This document shows, piece after piece, positions 1 through 12,267 of a stretch of DNA of 64,000 nt. The first letter of the stretch is position 1; each line of letters begins with the position of its first letter. The stretch is from Panulirus ornatus (Eukaryota > Arthropoda > Malacostraca > Decapoda > Palinuridae), in NCBI RefSeq assembly GCF_036320965.1, contig NC_092241.1, positions 23,056,541 through 23,120,540 on the forward strand, given 5' to 3'. The notes beneath the pieces are model-generated. The model searched no databases. It was not told the DNA's origin and saw only the letters and a list, made by a program, of their open reading frames with translations. The position numbers and the translations under genes are program-made.

Positions 1-418
1 TTTGATGAATATGGCTCAACAAGGAGGAAAAACCCATCATAGCGCATTCACTGAGGGAAGTTCAGATTTCTTAACATTCCATCTGAATCTGGATCTTAGT
101 GGTAGTTAAGATAATGTTTACCCAATATAGAACAATGTTATGCTAAACAATAATGAGAACTGGATGTATCATTTGCTTTGTTCATTTCCTTTCCTATAGC
201 TTTCTATGTTCTATTCTTCGATAGATTATATCGTTATACTTCCTGTTCGCTGTGTCATATAGCTCTTCATAACTGAGAAATACTTCTGTCAGCTTTCCAT
301 CTGTGTTGCCAGGATTACACTATATGTGTTGCTTCTGTTATCCGCTGCGAACAGAACATGACTGATACGGGACGTGGCTCACACTATCAGTGGCGCATAG
401 AAAAAGATTAGGGTCACT

Positions 419-467
419 CCGTTCCGTCACATCAGGCTATTCTTTCAGAGAAACGGTGACGGAACGG
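419..467. repeat. Perfect 12-bp inverted repeat with 25-bp spacer
   Basis: CCGTTCCGTCAC at 419-430 is followed at 456-467 by its exact reverse complement GTGACGGAACGG. Transcribed, it would form a GC-rich hairpin. No flanking duplication or transposase fragment was seen, so its origin is unknown. Confidence 0.8.
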
Positions 468-685
468 GACGGAAGCATAATGCTAGTGACTCTCCGGCTA
501 ATGTGTGCAGCTCCATATAATTGTAAGAAATTTCTATCTAACTTTCACGACCTGCAACGGAACGAAGACATGATGTGTAGCGCGAGACGGCCCTTAAGCA
601 TCTGTTGGACACGTCGCATTTCTAGGGGACATGACGCCTGTGTGTCTGAAATGTTCTTTAACGTCAGTTTAATTTTCAAAACTTT

Positions 686-749
686 TTCATGACTGACACA
701 ATTCTATTCATGAGTGACGTAGTTTTATTCATGACTGACAATTTTATTC
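686..749. repeat. Three degenerate 21-bp tandem units
   Basis: The motif TTCATGA(C/G)TGAC begins at 686, 707 and 728, a period of 21 bp, each followed by an A/T-rich filler. It is a short tandem triplication with no sign of coding. Confidence 0.7.
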
Positions 750-1421
750 ACTTTCCTTAAACTTTAGTAGTAAACGACAGACCTATATTAATAAGGAAAG
801 TCTCATTCATAAATGATCTATAAAATAAGCATCAAAAGAAAATAAGTTTCAGTCTTGAATGAAATAGTCGACAAACACAAAGTCTACGCATATTACAAAC
901 CAAGTTTAAGTATTGCAGGCTCCCAACACTTCATCCTGACAGTCGCTGACTAATGTGGAAGACAATCATACTCACTGTGGATGCAACACAACTGGCTCCA
1001 CAACCTCAGAGTGACCTGCAGCAGCTCTACCTCCCGACTTCTCAGAAAGTAGATCGCCTTCACAGTTCAGTGTTGAGCAAAGCTGACATCTGAATTATCT
1101 CATTTGCCAAGCTGGGTTCCATATCACCTGAATAGGATTACATGAGCTATAATGCCGTCTTAGATACGTCCTCAGTGGACAGAGATGCCAAATTTTCTTT
1201 TGACACCGAGGTGCGGACACTAGTGCCTGGTCATGTGTGAATCAGTCTAATCAACATGACAACAGAAGAAAGCTAATTTCATCGGCTGTTACTTTGATAA
1301 CGGCACATGAGACAGAGACGAAGCAAAACAGATTACATAATTACAACAGCCAAACCGTTCGATAGAGCTACTGATGGCAGAGTCCGAGGAAAGGATGAAC
1401 CCAGAACTATCGTGCGTGTGC

Positions 1422-1422
1422 C

Positions 1423-1471
<49 letters not shown>

Positions 1472-1472
1472 A

Positions 1473-1556
<84 letters not shown>

Positions 1557-1560
1557 AACA
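1422..1560. repeat. (CA)n microsatellite
   Basis: A near-continuous CA dinucleotide run with rare interruptions (CT, TA, AA, CG). Open frames coding His-Thr or Cys-Val repeats across it are artefacts. Confidence 0.97.
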
Positions 1561-2871
1561 CGTTAAAGACTGCCACCTGTTTCATATCCTTTTTCCCCAC
1601 TTGATATTATTTTTACTTTGAGCTTTTCGTGAACTTGTACTGGTTTTTTAATGTAACAATCGTTTTGAAATACGTTATTCGTTTCTAATGGGTGCAGGGA
1701 CTCCATAAGCGCAGGGTACGAATAATATCCTGCTTATGCTAATAGGCAACTAATCCAGCAGTGGCTGGGAGGGAAGTGTTCGCTGACCAGGTCCACATAT
1801 TCTAGATGATCGTTCGTCGGTCTGAAGGTGAGGTATATACCACAGTCCATTTGGGTCGCGCAGTACCTTTAGATTATGTTGCTATAGAATCGTTTATTCT
1901 AGTTCCCCATCCTGACGACGTAGTTAAGATCCGATATCCTTTGCATGACCTCATACGGGCCTTACTGCTGTATCAGTTAACTGTTACGGTTGGTGAGGAG
2001 CAGCACCAAACACCTACCTCCTCATCAAGCTTCCGAAGTTTAGCACTCTTGCCGTAGTTAGCTCCGCTACATTGTGTGAGCCTTGTAAGTTCCTCTTTTG
2101 CCAGGCCACAAGTAGACTGGAATCAATCAGTTAAGTCGATTGCTAAACTTTCAATTGTTTTGTTCTGTCCGTGAAGCTATTAGTCGTCCCACTACTCTCG
2201 TAGAAATTGTAGCGGCCCACGAACTGAACTTTCTTAGATTGCTAACTAGGACAGTGAGAACTTGGGTTGACGTTGTAGAGCTTCGTAATATACGAATGAT
2301 GGTTCTGTGACGTGGTGTATCCACTCCCTGTATTGCTCCGTCGCTATTCTCCTCAGCATGTTCGTGACGGGTTCCTTTGGGCCTCTCACTCAACCATTAC
2401 ATGGAGGATGGTAGGGACTCGACCTGGGTTCTTCAACTTACATCAACCAGAGGACTTAGTCCATTATTGCTGAGGTATCATGAGCTCCCCTACACTTGGC
2501 ATCTACCTAGGTATGCTGACCATGTAGATCTCATTCAACCTTTCCTTCAGCCACAGTCACAGATTTAATATCTTGTAGCAGCGGCACTGCCCCAGAGGAA
2601 AGTGTGAGGAAGTCGACAAGAGACAAGATACAATTACTACCAAATTTTAATTACTTATTTGTACCGTATGGGGCTCCGACCACTATCATACAACTTCTTT
2701 AATACATGTACGGTATCTGCATTAACCATGTCTTCAGTCCTTCTGTTCCATTCACTTTACTACAAAAAGTTCTCTTAATTTTCTTTAACAAATTTCTTAT
2801 TCGTATGTTTTATGTTAGCTGAAACGGCACAAGCAACGGAGGCTCTAATCAAGGTCATCCTATTAACGCTA
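1561..2871. other. Unique sequence without recognisable gene
   Basis: Open frames at 1806-2057 and 2116-2309 (plus) are short and match no family I recognise. The second, which lacks an ATG, has a mildly protein-like composition and could be a fossil of a mobile element, but I cannot name it. Nothing else is supported. Confidence 0.45.
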
Positions 2872-3034
<163 letters not shown>

Positions 3035-3911
3035 GCTTTGTCGCTGTCTCCCGCGTTTGCGAGGTAGCGCAAGGAAACAGACGAAAGAAATGGCCCAACC
3101 CACCCCCATACACATGTATATACATACGTCCACACACGCAAATATACATACCTACACAGCTTTCCATGGTTTACCCCAGACGCTTCACATGCCTTCATTC
3201 AATCCACTGACAGCACGTCAACCCCGGTATACCACATCGCTCCAATTCACTCTATTCCTTGCCCTTCTTTCACCCTCCTGCATGTTCAGGCCCCTATCAC
3301 ACAAAATCTTTTTCACTCCATCTTTCCACCTCCAATTTGGTCTCCCTCTTCTCCTCGTTCCCTCCACCTCCGACACATATATCCTCTTGGTCAATCTTTC
3401 CTCACTCATTCTCTCCATGTGACTAAACCATTTCAAAACACCCTCTTCTGCTCTCTCAACCACGCTCTTTTTATTTCCACACATCTCTCTTACCCTTACG
3501 TTACTTACTCGATCAAACCACCTCACACCACACATTGTCCTCAAACATCTCATTTCCAGCACATCCATCCTCCTGCGCACAACTCTATCCATAGTCCACG
3601 CCTCGCAACCATACAACATTGTTGGAACCACTATTCCTTCAAACATACCCATTTTTGCTTTCCGAGATAATGTTCTCGACTTCCACACATTCTTCAAGGC
3701 TCCCAGAATTTTCGCCCCCTCCCCCACCCTATGATTCACTTCCGCTTCCATGTTTCCATCCGCTGCCAGATCCACTCCCAGATATCTAAAACACTTCACT
3801 TCCTCCAGTTTTTCTCCATTCAAACTCACCTCCCAATTGACTTGACCCTCAACCCTACTGTACCTAATAACCTTGCTCTTATTCACATTTACTCTTAACT
3901 TTCTTCTTTCA
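3035..3911 (-). mobile_element. RTE-like retrotransposon copy A1 (3' part)
   Basis: The minus strand holds the C-terminal third of the RTE-like ORF (about 3218-3905) and a short-type 3' UTR ending in the terminal hairpin module (3050-3063). The reading frame from the [10 protein letters not shown] region through LYGCEAW, the WFSHMERM motif (usually WFGHMERM) and [12 protein letters not shown] to the stop at 3218-3220 is open. Its sequence is close to copies B, F and L, so it is a young copy. At 3909-3911 it is fused to the older copy A2, repeating a segment A2 already contains. The catalytic RT core is absent. Confidence 0.85.
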
Positions 3912-5452
3912 AACATCTCATTTCTAAGACCTTCACCCTCCTCCGAACAACCCTGTCTATAGCCCACGCCTCGCAACCACATAACATTGTTGGAACCACT
4001 ACTCCTTCAAACATACCTATTTTTGCTCTCAGAGATAATTTTCTCGCCTTCCACACATTTTTCAAGGCTCCCAGAACTTTCGCCCCCTCCCCCGCCCTGC
4101 GACCCACTTCCATTTCCATGGTTCCATCCGCTGCCAAATCCACTCCCAGATATCTAGAACACTTCACTTCCTCCAGTTTTTCTCCATTCAAACTTACCTC
4201 CCGATTGACTTGTCCCTCAACCCTACTGTACCTAATAACCTTGTCTTATTCACATTTACTCTCACCTTTCTTCTTTCACACACTTGACCAAACTCAGTCA
4301 CCAGCTTCTGCAGTTTCTTACCCGAATCATCCACCAGCGCTTCGTAATCAGCGAATAACAACTGACTCACTCCCCAAACCCTCTCATCCACAACAGACTT
4401 CATACTTGCCCCTCTTTCCAAAACTCTTGTATTCACCTCCCTATCAGCCCCATCCATAAACAAATTAAACAACCATGAAGACATCACGCACCCCTGCCGT
4501 AAACCCACATTCATTGGGAACCAATCACTTTCCTCTCTTCCTACTTGTACACAGGCCTTACATCCTGGATAAAAACTTTTCACTGCTTATAGCAACTTGC
4601 CTCCCACACCATATACTCTTAATACCTTCCACAGAGCATCTCTATCAACTCTACCATATGCCTTCTCCAGATCCATAAATGCTACATACAAATCCATGTG
4701 TTTTTCTAAGTATTTCTCACATACATTCTTCAAAGCAGACACCTGATCCACACATTCTCCACCACTTCTGAAACCACAATGCTCTTCCCTAATCTGATGC
4801 TCTGTACATGCCTTCACCCTGTCAATCATTACCCTCCCATACAATTTCCCGGGAATACTGAACAAACTTATACTACTGTAATTTGAACACTCACCTTTAT
4901 CTCCTTCGCCTTTGTACAATGGCACTATGCATGCATTCAGCCAATCCTCAGGCGCTTCACCTTGAGCCAAACATACATTGAATAACCTCGCCAACCAGTC
5001 AACCCCTTTTTTAATAAATTCCACTGCAACACCATCCAAATCCGCCGCCTTACCGGCTTTCATCTTCCCCAAAGCTTTCACTGCCTCTTGTCTGTTTACC
5101 AAACCATTCTCACTGACCCTCTCACTTCGCACACCACCTCGACCAAAACACCCTATATCTGCCACTCTGTCATCTAACATATTCAACATACCTTCAAAAT
5201 ACTCACTCCATCTCCTTCGCACATCACCACTACTTGTTATTACCTCCCCATTAGCCCCCTTCACCGATGTTCCCATTTGTTCTCTTGTCTTACGCACTTT
5301 ATTTACCCCTTCTAAAACATCTTTCTATTCTCCCTAAAATCTAATGATACTCTCTCACCCCAACTCTCATTTGCCCTCTTTTTCACCTCTTGCACCTCTC
5401 TCTTGACCTCCTGCCTTCTTCTTTTATACATCTCCCAGTCATTTGCAGTATT
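3909..5452 (-). mobile_element. RTE-like retrotransposon copy A2 (RT domain, decayed)
   Basis: The minus-strand fragment runs from the linker upstream of RT (5447) through the RT palm to about VLEMR near 3912. Recognisable blocks are [51 protein letters not shown] and the catalytic box. The usual FADD reads FADY here, so the second catalytic Asp is lost. A TAA interrupts the frame at 4584-4586 (GKLL then stop), and further indels follow near 4190. The 5' end stops abruptly at about 5447 against a tRNA-derived SINE in the same orientation. It is a dead pseudo-copy, more diverged than A1. Confidence 0.85.
4587..5297 (-). pseudogene. RTE-like reverse transcriptase fragment, copy A2
   Basis: An open stretch of 236 codons covers the RT fingers and the first palm block of an RTE-like ORF2. 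It starts in the [19 protein letters not shown] linker and contains [49 protein letters not shown] and [14 protein letters not shown]. It ends at a nonsense codon where sister copies have GKLLEAVK. The remaining RT blocks lie downstream at 4194-4583 in the same frame. No start codon context is expected, because the copy is 5' truncated and lacks its endonuclease. Confidence 0.8.
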
Positions 5453-5620
5453 TCACTGAGCCAGACACCCATTCTATCGACTAACCTCTAAGGGTGGATG
5501 AATAGCTGGGTTGACCGTGGACCGACTGTCCGCCGTAACCAGGATTCGAACCTGTGCCCTCGACCCTTGGCGGCCTGTGAATGCGTCACGGTCAGGAACG
5601 CTAACAACTATACCATGTGA
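5453..5620 (-). mobile_element. tRNA-derived SINE
   Basis: The minus strand contains a perfect pol III A box (TGGTATAGTTG, complement at 5605-5615) and a perfect B box (GGTTCGAATCC, complement at 5542-5552), about 53 bp apart. A SINE-like body with 'AACCCAGCT' and 'TCATCCACCC' follows. No acceptor stem or anticodon arm typical of a real tRNA gene is evident, so this is a SINE head rather than a tRNA. Its 3' end abuts the 5'-truncated end of RTE copy A2. Confidence 0.7.
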
Positions 5621-6510
5621 GTCCATTTCACGTTATGTCGTCTGGCTGTTCTATCTCTGCGTCACTCGCAGAAGTGTTCACTGTCCAGGTTATTAGTATG
5701 TGCTTATGGGCTTACCGTGCCCACAGTGTCCACGGCAGCACGTTCAGCTGTGAGAGGTAGTAGTTGTAATGGAGCCTCTGTCGCTGGCCCAGCACCATTC
5801 AGCAGTCATCCATGCATGCAACACTGGCTCAAAACTTTTCAAACTCTTTTTGGACCTGTTACATCGTCCACCTTTCTATTTTCACAAACGAAAATAGACT
5901 TCTCCTCTTTTTCCTCAATTCCGTCGTCACTACCTTCCATAGTAATACACATACGGATCTTTATTCGGCACTGAGTGTTTATCATTGATATAATTTTCTA
6001 CAGCCATTACATCTAATTCAGGAAGACAGGAAAGTTGTGGATTGGCAACTCAGTTTTACATCCTTCTCTCCTCCGCAGAGGGGCAGTTGTTCCCGCCATT
6101 TATTCACTTGAACACGACCAGATTCTCATAACTCCATCCTCACTTGTCATACCCATCCAACTGCTGTTTCACACCCACTCTTCACCATCTCACTTGCAAT
6201 TACTTTCATCTTTAACATCATGACTGCTTCTCTCATATGGTCACTTATGATGTCTTCGTCACTTACAGTCATGGCACACTCCAGCCTCTGATATCACCGA
6301 AGCGATAACATTGGCTTGCTGCATCATCACAGTTGCCCCTCTGTTCCTAAGTATACTCTCTCCCTCTACCACAGAAAATATCAGCTAACCTTTATTCTCT
6401 CCCATTCTGTCTCGTTAGCAGCTCCAGTATGTCTCTATCGAACAACACTGACCCTCTCTTTCCCAATTATATCTTTACAGACCACTGGCCTCTGTGATGA
6501 CCTCTTTTAT

Positions 6511-6513
<3 letters not shown>
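5621..6513. other. Unique sequence, nothing recognised
   Basis: No open frame with protein-family features, no RNA gene and no tandem structure. Pyrimidine-rich on the plus strand. Confidence 0.6.

Positions 6514-6574
<61 letters not shown>
6514..6574. repeat. (CA)n microsatellite
   Basis: About 30 uninterrupted CA units, followed by a short imperfect GATA/GATT-like tract to about 6640. Confidence 0.97.
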
Positions 6575-6576
<2 letters not shown>

Positions 6577-6640
6577 TCGTAGATAGAAAGATAGATGGAT
6601 CGGTAGATAAATAGATAGATTGATTGAGAGATATGTTTAT

Positions 6641-7035
6641 TGACCACAGCTTACAATATGTGAAACATAGATAACAAAACAATACATAGTAATCACAAAG
6701 GGAATTATCTTACAAATTACCTAAATAAGACAACCACATCCAATATAAGGATTTCATAAACTATTAAACACACACAAAAGGTAAGTAGCCAGGCAATAAA
6801 GCATTTATTTACAACATGATCAAAACTATAAACATAGTCATTTGCACTCGAGACCCAGTGTTTAGATATTTTATGGACTTAGAAAAAGAATATAAAATTT
6901 TTGGTGAAAATATCTGTTTATTAATTATTTGTACTGAGAACATCATGAATAATTCTGCACGTAACTTTATCAGAAAAATTGCAGAATGCATCATGTATCA
7001 AACCTTCACCAATCTGTGACGCGTTGTGTCTGGGG
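6641..7035. other. AT-rich unique sequence
   Basis: No gene seen. Two overlapping open frames of about 60 codons on opposite strands (6809-7019) are typical of AT-rich DNA by chance. Confidence 0.5.
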
Positions 7036-8722
7036 ACACACCTCTACCACGTTTGTTCTGACTGCACGTCACCACGCCTCTACCACGTGTTGTTCTGACT
7101 GCACGTCACCACACATCTACCACGTGTTGTTCTGACTGCACGTCACCACGCCTCTACCACATGTTGTTCTGACTGCACGTCACCACGCCTCTACCACGTG
7201 TTGTTCTGACAGCACGTCACCATACCTCTACCACGTGTTGTTCTGACTGCACGTCACCACGCCTCTACCACGTTTTGTTCTGACTGCACGTCACCACACA
7301 TCTACCACGTGTTGTTCTGACAGCACGTCACCATACCTCTACCACGTGTTGTTCTGACTGCACGTCACCACACATCTACCACGTGTTGTTCTAACTTCAC
7401 GTCACCACACCTCTGCCACGTGTTGTTCTGACTGCACGTCACCACACCTCTACCACGTGTTGTTCTGACTGCACGTCACCACACATCTACCACGTGTTGT
7501 TCTGACTGCGTCACTACGCCTCTACCATGTGTTGTTCTGACTGCACGTCACCACACCTATACCACTTGTTGTTCTGACTGCACGTCACCACGCCTCTACC
7601 AGGTGTTGCTCTGACTGAACGTCACCACGTCTCTACCAGGTGTTGCTCTGACTGCACGTCACCACGCCTCTACCAGGTGTTGCTCTGACTGCACGTCACC
7701 ACGTCTCTACCAGGTGTTGCTCTGACTGCACGTCACCACGCCTCTATCACGTGTTGTTCTGACTGCACGTCACCACGCCTCTACCACGTGTTGTTCTGAC
7801 TGCACGTCACCACACATCTCCCACGTGTTGTTCTGACTACACGTCACTACACCTCTACCACGTGTTGCTCTGACTGCACGTCATCACATCTCTACCACGC
7901 GTTGTTCTGACTGCACGTCACCACACCTATACCACGTGTTGTTCTGACTGCACGTCACCACACATCTACCACGTATTGTTCTAACTGCACGTCACCACAC
8001 CTCTACCACGTGTTCTTCTGACTGCACGTCACCACACCTATACCACGTGCTGTTCTGACTGCACGTCACCACGCCTCTACCACGTGTTGTTCTGACTGCA
8101 CGTCACTGCGCCTCTAACACGTGTTGTTCTGACTGCACGTCACCACACATCTACCACGTGCTGTCTGACTGCACGTCACCACGCCTCTACCATGTGTTGT
8201 CCTGACTACACGTCACCACATCTCTACAACGTCACCAAACATCTACCACGTATTGTTCTGACTGCACGTCACCACGCCTCTACCACGTGTTGTTCTGACT
8301 ACACGTCACCACACCTCTACCACGTGTTGTTCTGACTGCACGTCACTACACCTCTACCACGTGCTGCTCTGACTGCACGTCACCACACATCTACCACGTG
8401 TTGCTCTGACTGCACGTCACCACACCTCTACCACGTGTTGTTCTGACTGCACGTCACCACGCCTATACCACGTGTTGTTCTGACTCCACGTCACCACGCC
8501 TTTACCACGTGTTTTTCTGACTGCACGTCACTACGCATCTACCACGTGTTGTTCTGACTGCACGTCACCACGCCTCTACCACGTGTTCTTCTGACTGCAC
8601 GTCACCACATATCTACCACGTGTTGTTCTGACTGCACGTCACCACACATCTACCACGTGCTGTCTGACTGCACGTCACTACGCCTCTACCACGTGTTTTC
8701 TGACTGCACGTCACCACGCGTT
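7036..8722. repeat. 37-bp minisatellite, about 45 units
   Basis: The unit contains GTTCTGACTGCACGTCACCA followed by a variable CGCCTCTACC or CACATCTACC block and ACGTGTT. The period is 37 bp with occasional deletions. Most units carry the palindrome CACGTG (E-box) and ACGTCAC (a CRE half-site). Units differ by point changes, and some variants occur in local clusters (for example TACCAGGTGTTGCTCTGAC at 7600-7720), indicating local unit homogenisation. Confidence 0.95.
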
Positions 8723-8784
8723 CCTCGAAAGGAAGGCGACCACGTACCTTCATGCCTGTTCCAGGGACCTGCTTCCCCTGCCTA

Positions 8785-9215
8785 TCTCTGCCCACACTGT
8801 TCCCACACTTTTCCCGTACTGTGCCCACACTTTGCCCACACTTTGCCCACACTGTGCCTACACTGTACCCACACTGCCCACACTGCAGCCACTCTGTCTA
8901 CGCTTTGCGCACACTGACCCCACGCTCTGCCCACCCTGACCCCACGCTCTGCCCACGCTGACCCCACGCTCTGCCCACCCTGACCCCACGCTCTGCCCAC
9001 ACTGACCCCACACTCTGCCCACACTGACCCCACGCTCTGCCCACACTGACCCCACGCTCTGCCCACCCTGACCCCACGCTCTGCCCACACTGACCCCACG
9101 CTCTGCCCACACTGACCCCACGCTCTGCCCACACTGACCCCACGCTCTGCCCACACTGACCCCACGCTCTGCCCACACTGACCCCACGCTCTGCCCACAC
9201 TGTCACCACGCTCTG
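8785..9215. repeat. 22-bp minisatellite with degenerate leader
   Basis: From about 8925 the 22-bp unit TGACCCCACGCTCTGCCCAC plus AC repeats at least 12 times almost perfectly (starts at 9003, 9025 and 9047 show the period). The leader 8785-8920 is made of shorter, looser CCCACACTNTGCC units. Because 22 is not a multiple of 3, three units give a 22-residue protein repeat, and all three minus-strand frames stay open. These are not genes. Confidence 0.95.
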
Positions 9216-9609
9216 CCCAGACACACTGGAACGTGCAGACGAAATCCTGTGGAAGGTAGTTGATTGCATGTCTTCTCGTAAACATCACGCACTGCACAGT
9301 GTGGGTTCATAGTTGTATATACATTGCAACTTGATGTTGGAGAGTCAGCACATGACGTTGTGCACATGAGGCACCAGTGTAGTGATATGTGGGACGTTGG
9401 TATGTGTCATGCGGGCTACAGGTGTTACAACTGGAAGATTTCAAGACATAATATAATAGCAAAGGACGAGGAAGGGATCATTGTTCATGTTACATCTCTG
9501 TGATGACCTCATGTTATGATGATCAAATTTGTGCTGTTTGTATGTGACAACTTCGGCCAAGAAGGGGCATCCCAACTCAACATAACAACCGAGATTGGAA
9601 GTGGCCCTT

Positions 9610-9611
<2 letters not shown>
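9216..9611. other. Unique sequence, nothing recognised
   Basis: No coding or structural signal between the 22-bp array and the next CA tract. Confidence 0.5.

Positions 9612-9655
<44 letters not shown>
9612..9655. repeat. (CA)n microsatellite
   Basis: About 22 CA units without interruption. Confidence 0.97.
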
Positions 9656-9657
<2 letters not shown>

Positions 9658-10440
9658 ATCGTGTTTCAGGAAAGAGTAAGTGGCAGAAGAAATTGCATTT
9701 TGGTGCCCATAGCTTATAATCCTACAGAGATTCTAAAAAACACTAACGATTCTACCAAGACATCAGTGAAGGAATAATCAAAATGGCACGTGATGCAGTA
9801 GGACATGCACTCCTCAGGTAAAGCTCTAATGCTGAGGACTATCAGTTAAATCCTCAAACAGGAAAAGAATGACGAAGACACACATGTCCAGCGTGTACAG
9901 AGGAACATATCTTCTGTTGGTATGTCGCTGAGCACATTAGAATCAGGAGTGTTGGTTCAATATCATTATTGGATCTTACATTTACACACAGTAGCATGGA
10001 TAATGAGTGTCAGATATGATACAGTACTTGGACAAAACTGGTAATGCAATGCTTTAGTCTGACTGTGTGATAAATGAGGACCCAAAAAGATGAAAGAAGA
10101 AACAAGACTCACACAGGTGTAAACATGGAACCAACATACAGATAAAGATTTTTGAGGGAACATGAAATGGAAAATGAAGTTCAGTGTCTATGCTATGAGA
10201 TAGATCTTGTTAATGGATACACTTATGATACTGATGATGAAACATTGGAACATTTGTGCTTTAGCCGCAAATACAGAGAGAAAGTTAAAAGAAAAGAAAG
10301 ATACGGTTCAGTAAAAGATGTTAGAAGGAGCTGAAGGATGTACTGTAGGGACAGTGCAAGCCATAGGTATAGCAAGATGAAAAAAAGATGAACAGAAATG
10401 CAGGAACTGCCGTGTGAGGAAGGCTGGAGGAGGTCCAAAT
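9656..10440. other. Unique sequence, nothing firmly recognised
   Basis: A Glu/Lys-rich 60-codon frame at 10152-10334 precedes the decayed RT fragment. It could be the upstream part of that element, but I see no motif that proves it. Confidence 0.4.
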
Positions 10441-11960
10441 CGTTTTCATAAACTCACAGGAGGTAAACTGTCAGTTAAAGAGCAACTCATCCGGTTAAGG
10501 AATTCATAAGGAAGAGTTGTTCAGGATGATGTAAAAATATAGAACGAGCTGAATGACAACCTCAACACCAGTAAGGTGGAATAGTGAGGTGATCTTGAAC
10601 AACATTCAGATATCTAGAGTCGACATAGACAGGCTGTTATAGGGCGATGAACTATATAAAGCTCGCTCATGGTCCTAGCGATGTATTTCCATATTTCCTG
10701 GAGAAGTTTGCTGACATACAGGAGTGCAAAGGAGAGACAGGTAAACAGAAGACTCGCTGATAAGCCGCTTTAAATGCTGATCAAGAGGTCGACCGCTGGA
10801 AGACTGTAAAGTGTCAAGGGAGTGGAAGATGGCAGAATTGTCGCATCTGACTTCAGAAAGGAGATAGGGAAGTTGTATTGTACTACGGACCAGTTTTTCT
10901 GATGATTGTGGCCTGTAAACTATCAAAAAGGTAACCAGAAAGCAATTCTGTGTTTATTTGCAAGGGAAAATATCCAAGCGAAAGATAACAAGGATTATGA
11001 GGTGGTCTTATGTAGCTAATATCTTGGAAATCTATGAGAGACCGAGCTCCGATTAGACGAGAAAGAATGATTTAGGATTATTTGTATCTGAACTTCCAGG
11101 TGGGATCTGACACTGTGCCACACAGGAGCTGATAAGGAAGCTGGATCATCAGAGCGGAATAAGGTGGAGAGTCTTTCGATGGACGGAAGATTATCTTTGT
11201 GGGGAAACCAAAATGCTCATGTGAGAGGAACGTTTTCGAAGTAGGTTAGAGTCACTAGTGATATGCCACAAGGCTCGATCCTGAGCCACTGCTTTTGTTG
11301 ATCCATGTGAAGGACTTCCAGACAGAAGGACTGAACCTTTGCCTGAACACGTTCGTATATGAAGTCAAAGTCATAAGAGAAGCAAGGAGTGACGAGGATC
11401 AAGTTACAAGAGGATCTAGCCAAACTCCTAATTTAGTTTGACAGATGCTGAATGAAATTCATTCCGAATGAAATGTAAAATACGGATCGTGTCTAGCAAG
11501 AAATATGCTGCAGGAGTCTGTATATCGCCTGGGGAAATGGAATGGAGGTAAAAAGCCTGCTGACGAGCTAATATCAGAATCGCACTGATGTTTAAAGAAA
11601 AATAATATTTGATGAAGCCAATATGTCAGCAATGAAGGAAGCAAATAGTTAATTGAGTGGGTCCTGAGGAAGCCACCAATGACGGTACCAGAACCATTAG
11701 TGATGAGTTACAGAATGTAAACCATGAGTACCACGATTCAAGAGAGAAGAGTCAGGAAGGACAGTCACAACCTGTCATTCTTCTACCAGTTATTTAATAT
11801 CGACAGAAAACAGTTCTTCATAAGAGGTAACATATAGATCAACCACAGGCCATTATATGACATTGAATATGGAAAGTGCGAGAAAATATACAGAGACGAA
11901 TCATTATACTACTGGGGTAATGGATGGGGGAAAGGTAAGTAGCGAAACTGTGAATGCTGC
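10440..11960 (+). mobile_element. Decayed CR1-like non-LTR retrotransposon
   Basis: Plus-strand RT motifs survive in broken frames. They include a DTVPHR block followed by LDHQSGIRWRVFRWTEDYL (about 11110-11200), VTSDMPQGSIL at 11251-11283 (family form VTSGVPQGSVLGP), and a frame matching the LNMFADDAKV block as LCLNTFVYEVKVIREARSDED (about 11340-11400), so the catalytic ADD is gone. Many stops and indels show that it is old. The same RT type, better preserved, sits on the minus strand at 21830-22680. Ends are not defined. The clade (CR1/L2-like) comes from motif memory only. Confidence 0.6.
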
Positions 11961-12267
11961 TGACACCATGTGAGGAACTAGAGAGCTGTATGACAGTAAA
12001 GTTATAATGTAAGATGAGGGCCCATGAGTAAATTACATTGAAAAGGTTATGAACACAGGATCAGATTATTTCTGTTATATTCTTTCCATCTGTTATCCTG
12101 GTCAGCTTACTTTGCATAGGAAAGTTATTTTCGCTACAATTTTTTATTCGCTGAATAACTTGGAATTTATGTCTTTTTTCTTCCGCAAAAGTTTGCACTT
12201 CACTGCAGTAATGGACTTTACGTTTGTTTGTTTGTTATGATTGACGCCTCAGTAAGAACCAGAGACC
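11961..12267. other. AT-rich spacer, nothing recognised
   Basis: No gene or repeat signal before the 21-bp array. Confidence 0.5.

Larger units (their letters stand above)
1..1421. other. Unique intergenic sequence, no gene seen
   Basis: No recognisable coding region, RNA gene or known repeat. The one open frame of about 100 codons (390-692, GTG start) has no motif I can name and is probably chance. The stretch does hold a perfect inverted repeat and a short tandem triplication, listed separately. Confidence 0.6.

Noticed and set aside
390..692. 100-codon plus frame
   Set aside because: Starts at GTG, spans the inverted repeat, matches no known motif, and is of a length expected by chance.
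5540..5620. Functional tRNA gene on the minus strand
   Set aside because: A and B boxes are present, but no convincing acceptor stem or anticodon arm, and the sequence continues into a SINE body.
7036..8722. CRISPR-like array
   Set aside because: The sequence between repeated blocks is not unique spacer. The whole unit repeats, and the genome is eukaryotic. The same applies to the other minisatellites.
8782..9297. Gln/Gly/Val-rich 171-codon minus frame in the 22-bp array
   Set aside because: All three minus frames encode the same type of repeat. It is a composition artefact of the minisatellite.
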